64,000 nucleotides of DNA from Climacium dendroides (lineage: Eukaryota > Streptophyta > Bryopsida > Hypnales > Climaciaceae), in assembly GCA_950106755.1 (NCBI GenBank), contig OX467092.1, positions 7,688,001 through 7,752,000 of the forward strand, written 5' to 3'. The translations under genes and the position numbers were made by a program. The notes below the pieces were generated by a model. It saw nothing but the letters and a program-made list of their open reading frames with translations. It searched no databases and was not told where the DNA came from. This document shows positions 58,983 to 64,000 of the stretch, piece by piece (position 1 is the stretch's first letter; each line of letters begins with the position of its first letter).

Positions 58983-61709
58983 TCTTCTCACTTAAAACTT
59001 AGCAAAGTTGAAAAGCTTATCTCTCAACTTTACACACAGAAAGGGAACTTTATTGTAGTTGGAAATTGAATTTCTGTTTCAATTTTTGTGATACAAGTAA
59101 AGGATGAACTGTGGTTCAAATTACTTGTGAGGTTATTTGGGGCCAGGTGGCATCAGTGTCTTGGTGATGGGGTAGAAAGGACTGTTAGTGCCTCGAAGGT
59201 GGAGTGAAAAGGGCAGTCAAACCCTTTGGTGAGGCGCGCTGAAGCCACACTATTTGCCAGTGCCCTCTCCAAATTCTGGCGTGACCTGTCGTTTGGCGTG
59301 CTTGCCGTGGCCTTCTTGCAGAGCTTTCACACGCCAGGGTAGCGTGCGCGTGTCACTTGAAGTGCAGCGGTGGTGATGCTCTTACTAAAATTAATGGCAA
59401 GAACTTCACACTTGGCTGTTTTCTAGGACGCTGTCAGGAACGGTCCTGTTTTGGGGGTTTAGAGGTCTATGCACTTGGGTGTCACGGTTTTGGAGCATTG
59501 GAATACCCTACTGTTTACCATAAGAGCATCTCCACTCTTGCCCTGGAAAGGATCCTGGCCTCGTGGGGTGTGCTGTATTGTGAGCCCGGACTTGTTTTTC
59601 TCCCACTACCATTGCCCAATTTGGCCGCAACAGTCCGACCACAGGAAAACAAGCTCCTTGACCGCAACACTCCGGAGCCCGCTCACTTCTCCCGCAACCT
59701 ACTATTTTTTTGGGAATCCCTGTCTGACGTCTTTGAACAGTGCCGCACAGAGAACCGTGAAAATTCGGAAATCGAGAACAAATATAGAAATTCCAATGCG
59801 GGTATGGATGGGGAAGTAATCAGCGAAGGCCGCATTTCTTACATTGAGACCCCGCCATTCCGTGCTGATTGTTCAGAGCGAGAGTAGAAATCCTCTAATA
59901 CCATATGTGTTTGCTTGGGCCATGTACTATTGCGCTCATGGTGCACGTGTTTTCATACGAGGAATTCATATGATTGGGTGGTGGACTTGTAGGCACCTTG
60001 TCAACTTGTGAAGCACTGTGAGTGACTCGGAGCTTGAGAATTTATTAACTCTTAAATGCCAAGATCTTTTTTAAGCTTCTTAGAATTTGCTTTAAATTGA
60101 ACAAAAAAACCAACATTTTGATAAGTAGTACCAATTTTTTCTAAATTGTAATTGTACAAACTCAAACTAGACATGTTAAAAATCACATAGGAAAAGAAAA
60201 CACAATAGTATCAATCATGGATTGAAAGATTATAATGTTTGATCCTGAGGTTGTTAAAATTGTGAAAGTGATTTGAAGTCTTTCAATCCTCTTTTCACAT
60301 GTCAAATCTAAAAAATTGGTCACCAAATAAATATGAGGATAAAGAACCTAACATGCATAATTCCAATCAATTTGTGACTTCTCAAAATCGACTCTACGGT
60401 GGTATGGTTGCAAGAAAGACCAATGTTTTTGGTAGCGTTTTGCAAAGTACTCATGATTTTTGGGTGAGTATTTTAAAATTTTAAAAACAATTGAAAAAAT
60501 CTATAAGAAATATATCCAATTTATACACCTTTGAGAAGAAGGTACCCTAGGGAGGAAAAGCATAGAAATTTTTTCTAAGTAGAAGAACTAGAAAAGTGCA
60601 AAATCTCAAGAAATTAAGTACTTTAACGTTTTAATTTGTAAAAAATAGGTAAAATTATTTTTAAAGACACCAAAAATTGGATATTTGGGAGAAGTTTATG
60701 ATGAAGAAATTTTACCAAAAAAATTATCTCAAAACCATTTTCAATGTTTAGAAGTGTGCGTGCAAGGGAATCCTATTAGCATGTATATGGAGGGCATAAA
60801 TTAGTGTTTTTTTAAAAGTTTTTTTTGGTAGGCATATGCTCATCTAGTATGGATATAGCCCACAAAAATTTCAAGTCTAAATCATTTTTTAATACTCCAT
60901 AGTACTAAAAAACCCTAAATTACAAAATGTGATGAATTAGCTAAATTGGAAATTAATAATAATAAGTTTTTAATTTTTTTTTGAAAAATAAAGGAATTTG
61001 AATATTTCTAACATTAGAGGCCTCAAGAGGGCCGTTTCAAGCATGTTCCCAAGGTTGAGAACATGTCATAATATAAAAATATAAAAATAATATTATAATA
61101 TTTAAAAAACAAAATTTAATTTAACAAAATATTAATTAATTAATATTATCTGATGTGGTAGGATTTTGGCCATGTTAGATTGCTAATTTGATAGAGTTCT
61201 TAGAGTTCCATGTAGTCTAAGAACTCATGGAAATTTGTAGTCTTCTAATGGCCTCAAATTTCAAGTAATGGTTATCCATCTCCACTAAAAGTTCCAAGTA
61301 CATTGGCTTCATTTTCCAAAATTTATGGCCAATGACAACTCCATCATTCCAATTGTTATCCAAAATAGGACCGGTCTTTCTTGCAATCATTGTCTACAAT
61401 TATTTAAATGAATTTCTAATGTGATTTTTTCTCTAAAAGCTAGTATATTAGAGGCTCATTTCCAAGAGCACTCATTTACTCAATACTATGGAAAGGCAAG
61501 ATTGCAATGAACACCCTTGTACAAAATCTTGAATTGAAAAATTATAATCAATCATTTCAAGATTGAATTTTTGATGCTCAAACTAAACTTCAAGAAGAAT
61601 TTCTAAGAATATAAACTATTAAAAATATAAGTTCATTTATATTTTATTTAACCTCAAAGTACTATCAACACCAAAATTTGGTACTTTGGGCATTAGGGAT
61701 TAACAATGA
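58983..61709. other. Gene-free region, one unsupported ORF
   Basis: A 176-codon plus-strand frame at 59357-59887 is open by composition but has no recognisable motif or splice context; I do not call it a gene. GGCCTCAAGAGGGCCGTTTC near 61018 resembles the terminal repeat of the element that follows. Confidence 0.35.
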
Positions 61710-62980
61710 CATTAGAGAAATTTTGAGCCCTCCAAAGGGCCGCTTCACAGTGACCAAACCAGTCTATTAACCGTCCTGGAATTAGTAGGGGCATATAGGT
61801 ACAGTGCATGGTCAGAGTGTGTGAACTTCGCTAAAGATGTCAAGACTCAAGTAATGAGAGTGTAGTGAAAACCTGTATAATAATCAAGTACTTCAGTTTC
61901 TATTAATCCGATTAATTGATAAATTAATCAATTTTACTAAATATAAGCAAAGGGAAGTGATCTTTGAAGCTTGATGTCAAAGTAATTGGAGATCATTCTG
62001 ACATTCCAATTAGATTCAATTATCAAATAAATGAAGATATTAGTAAATGAGGAGAGAAGTTATTTATACAAATGGTATAGTAGTAGGTAAAACAATGCAT
62101 GTGGGATATGTAAATTAGGATTAAGAAGAGCACAACCACCCATAGTTAAGTCAAAAGCTGAAATTGTATTCAAAGTTGAATTTCAGACCCCATTTAGGCA
62201 TAATAGAATGATTTTTTTCAAAAATCTTTAAACCAAATAAATTTAAAGAATAAAACTAAAATTCATCTCCAAAAATCCGTTTGAAGTTTAGAGTCTTCAA
62301 TAAAAAGTTATGGACAAAATTTGGAGAGGGTGTTTGAAAATGTCAAAGAAAATTTTCCTTTCAACCTCTTTTAGAATTTTGTCTATAACTTTTAATTGAA
62401 GAATTTAAAACTCAAACAGATTTTTGGAGATGAAAAATATTTTGATTCTACAACTTTATTTAGTTAAAAGTTTTTTGAAAAAAATCATTTTTTTATGCTT
62501 AAATGGGGTTTGAAATTCGACTTTGAACATAATTCTTGCATTTGACAATGAGTGATCTATCTTCTAAATATCCCATATCCTTTGACGATTCACCATGGAC
62601 AATTGATTTTCTATAAAAACAAACTCTTCACCATCCTTCTAACCAAATGTTAATGAGTAGTGTCTTTCATGATGTCATCAAAAAATTACTTGATGGTAGA
62701 TGTCATTGAACTATTTTTGACATTTGCTTCTTTTTCATAACTTGATTTTTAACAACTGAAGGTATGCAATAATCAATGTTAAGCTGGATTACGATAGTTG
62801 AATCTTTGATTACTTAATTACTTATACTTGGGTGCTGAACCTTGACAGTCATCGGACGTTGCGACTTCAGGTGGGCGAATATAGGGGAAAAATTAATCAT
62901 CAAACGAAGTTAAAAGTAATCATGGGGTCCTTTTAGCTGGTGTGGAGCGGCCCTCCGGAGGGCTGAGAATTTCTCTAATG
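61710..62980. mobile_element. Non-autonomous DNA transposon with 39-bp terminal inverted repeats
   Basis: Left 61710-61748 (CATTAGAGAAATTTTGAGCC...) and right 62942-62980 match in inverted orientation at 34 of 39 positions. The right copy contains the perfect palindrome GCCCTCCGGAGGGC. The 1.27-kb interior has no gene but contains a large hairpin (62166-62535). No target duplication is evident, so the superfamily is undecided. Confidence 0.7.
62166..62535. repeat. Long imperfect inverted repeat (arms ~160 bp)
   Basis: TTCAAAGTTGAATTTCAGAC...ATTTAGGCATAA on the left pairs with TTATGCTTAAAT...GTTTGAAATTCGACTTTGAA on the right; inner pairs include TCATCTCCAAAAATC with GATTTTTGGAGATGA and AAAAGTTATGGACAAAAT with ATTTTGTCTATAACTTTT. 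Pairing weakens but continues outward to about 62085 and 62590. Confidence 0.88.
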
Positions 62981-63779
62981 GGTGGCCTAAAAGTATCCAT
63001 TGGATAAAAGATAATCTTTTTATGTAAGAGTGTAAGACACAATTAACAAAAATGAGATGTGAAAAATGTTAGGTTACATTTAAAAAAAATTTACAATAAA
63101 TAAGAATCTAAATTGAACACCTATCACCTATGCATAATTTTAAAAAATACATACAAGAAGTTTCCTCCAATTAAAATTAAACTTCATTCACAATGTTGAA
63201 TTTATTATAAAAAATCTGAAATTTATAAAGATTCAAAAGTTGTTTAGCACTTTAGCTTGGTCTATGATACATATAGTATAAAAAATCATATAATTAATTT
63301 TTTAGATACTATTGTTGTCTTAAACAAATATTCATTTCATGTGTATGATTAAATTTTTTACAATAGTACAATACATTATATCCCTTGAGACTGGACTATA
63401 TTGTATTACAAGTGATTATAATCAAGGCTACATAATATAGAAGTTGCATATCTAGGACAATAAATAATGAAGTAATCTACTAGACATTCTTGTCTTTAGC
63501 ATCTTTCAAGGGTAAAAATGCTTGAGATAGGGGATTGATGTTGGACATCTCAATTAATAGCAATTTTGTTATGTTATAGGATGTTCATGACATTGGCATT
63601 TTCAAGATTGAAGCAAGTACCTTAAAACCTTAATTGAGTACTTCATTTCAAGTGATCTTGTTTTTTACCAATCATGTGGAGTTTAGAGTGTTGTTCTATA
63701 ATTAAGTCCCTCTCAAATCTCTCTACATGGGGAATTTCATTAAAATGGCAATTATTCTGTGACTTTGGCATTCTCACAA
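62981..63779. other. Spacer, nothing recognised
   Basis: AT-rich, no coding or repeat signal. Confidence 0.4.
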
Positions 63780-63983
63780 TTCAGACCTGACGATTTGAAC
63801 TCTACTAGTGTCCTAGATTTTTGAAATCTATATCATTATTAGATATCTAAAATCTATAAAATATGTAGATTTTTAAACCAACTGGTTTGAAATCTACATC
63901 TTTCCTAGATTTAATACATCTAATAGTCGTATAGAGTTCACAAATCTAAGACACTAATAGATTTCAGACCGCCCGGTCTGAAC
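63780..63983. mobile_element. Short hairpin MITE-like element
   Basis: The two halves are reverse complements around the central palindrome AAACCAACTGGTTT (about 63877-63890). Outer arms: TTCAGACCTGACGATTTGAA on the left against TTCAGACCGCCCGGTCTGAA on the right; inner arms share CTAGATTT, TATTAGAT and ATGTAGATTT in mirrored order. Confidence 0.82.
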
Positions 63984-64000
63984 TATGGGAACGGCACACT

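Noticed and set aside
59526..59545. GAGCATCTCCACTCTTGCC and GAGCGTCGCCACCG (58501) as a MITE terminal pair
   Set aside because: The words resemble terminal repeats of some plant MITEs, but the two copies are in the same orientation and no inverted partner was found.
59357..59887. A 176-codon open frame as a gene
   Set aside because: No motif, no splice context and only compositional support in a slightly GC-richer stretch.
1..64000. tRNA, rRNA or other structural RNA genes
   Set aside because: No cloverleaf with recognisable A and B boxes and no rRNA-like stretch was noticed by eye; a covariance-model search would be needed to be certain.

Overview
The window reads as nuclear DNA of a land plant: AT-rich, with multi-exon genes joined by GT-AG introns, and plant-type CACTA (En/Spm) elements carrying TNP2-like and TnpA-like genes. 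I cannot name the species. A Plavaka-like transposase gene and unusual GGACGG islands make me lean, weakly, towards a non-flowering lineage. I recognised no ordinary host gene, tRNA or rRNA; almost everything supportable is a transposable element, its remains, or a repeat.

Layout. 2.4-6.5 kb: a ten-exon Plavaka-like transposase gene (+), nearly intact. 6.9-9.4 kb: a convergent partner gene (-) decayed by nine in-frame stops and a frameshift. 11.1-11.8 kb: a ~174-bp tandem satellite. 12.745-26.510 kb: a 13.8-kb CACTA element (CACTA1) with a TNP2-like gene on the minus strand (two nonsense codons) and a divergent, intact six-exon TnpA-like gene on the plus strand. 26.5-28.4 kb: the same satellite in the opposite orientation. 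29.2-29.7 kb: an intact orphan exon. 30.5-39.6 kb: a decayed minus-strand transposon-type gene split by a nested 5.6-kb CACTA element (CACTA2, 32.846-38.423 kb) with a perfect 3-bp target duplication; removing the element in silico rejoins the reading frame. 39.7-40.3 kb: a coiled-coil ORF divergent from that gene. 40.3-64 kb: gene-poor DNA holding GC-rich GGACGG islands, a cruciform-forming tandem array, a candidate solo LTR, minisatellites, and at least three hairpin or terminal-inverted-repeat elements.

The most distinctive signal is a 12-bp phased repeat (core GAYRTC or AAYRTC followed by six loose bases). It recurs at the ends, in introns and spacers, and in frame inside coding exons of both genes of CACTA1, and at corresponding places in CACTA2. 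Inside exons it produces a four-residue periodicity in the protein. It resembles the 12-bp TnpA-binding subterminal repeats known for En/Spm, but is spread through the whole element. A second theme is decay: essentially every in-frame stop in the broken genes is one C-to-T or G-to-A transition from a sense codon, and three sites can be read against a second copy in the window that has W, R or Q there. Gene models are hand-built from frames and splice-site consensus; no search or alignment was run.
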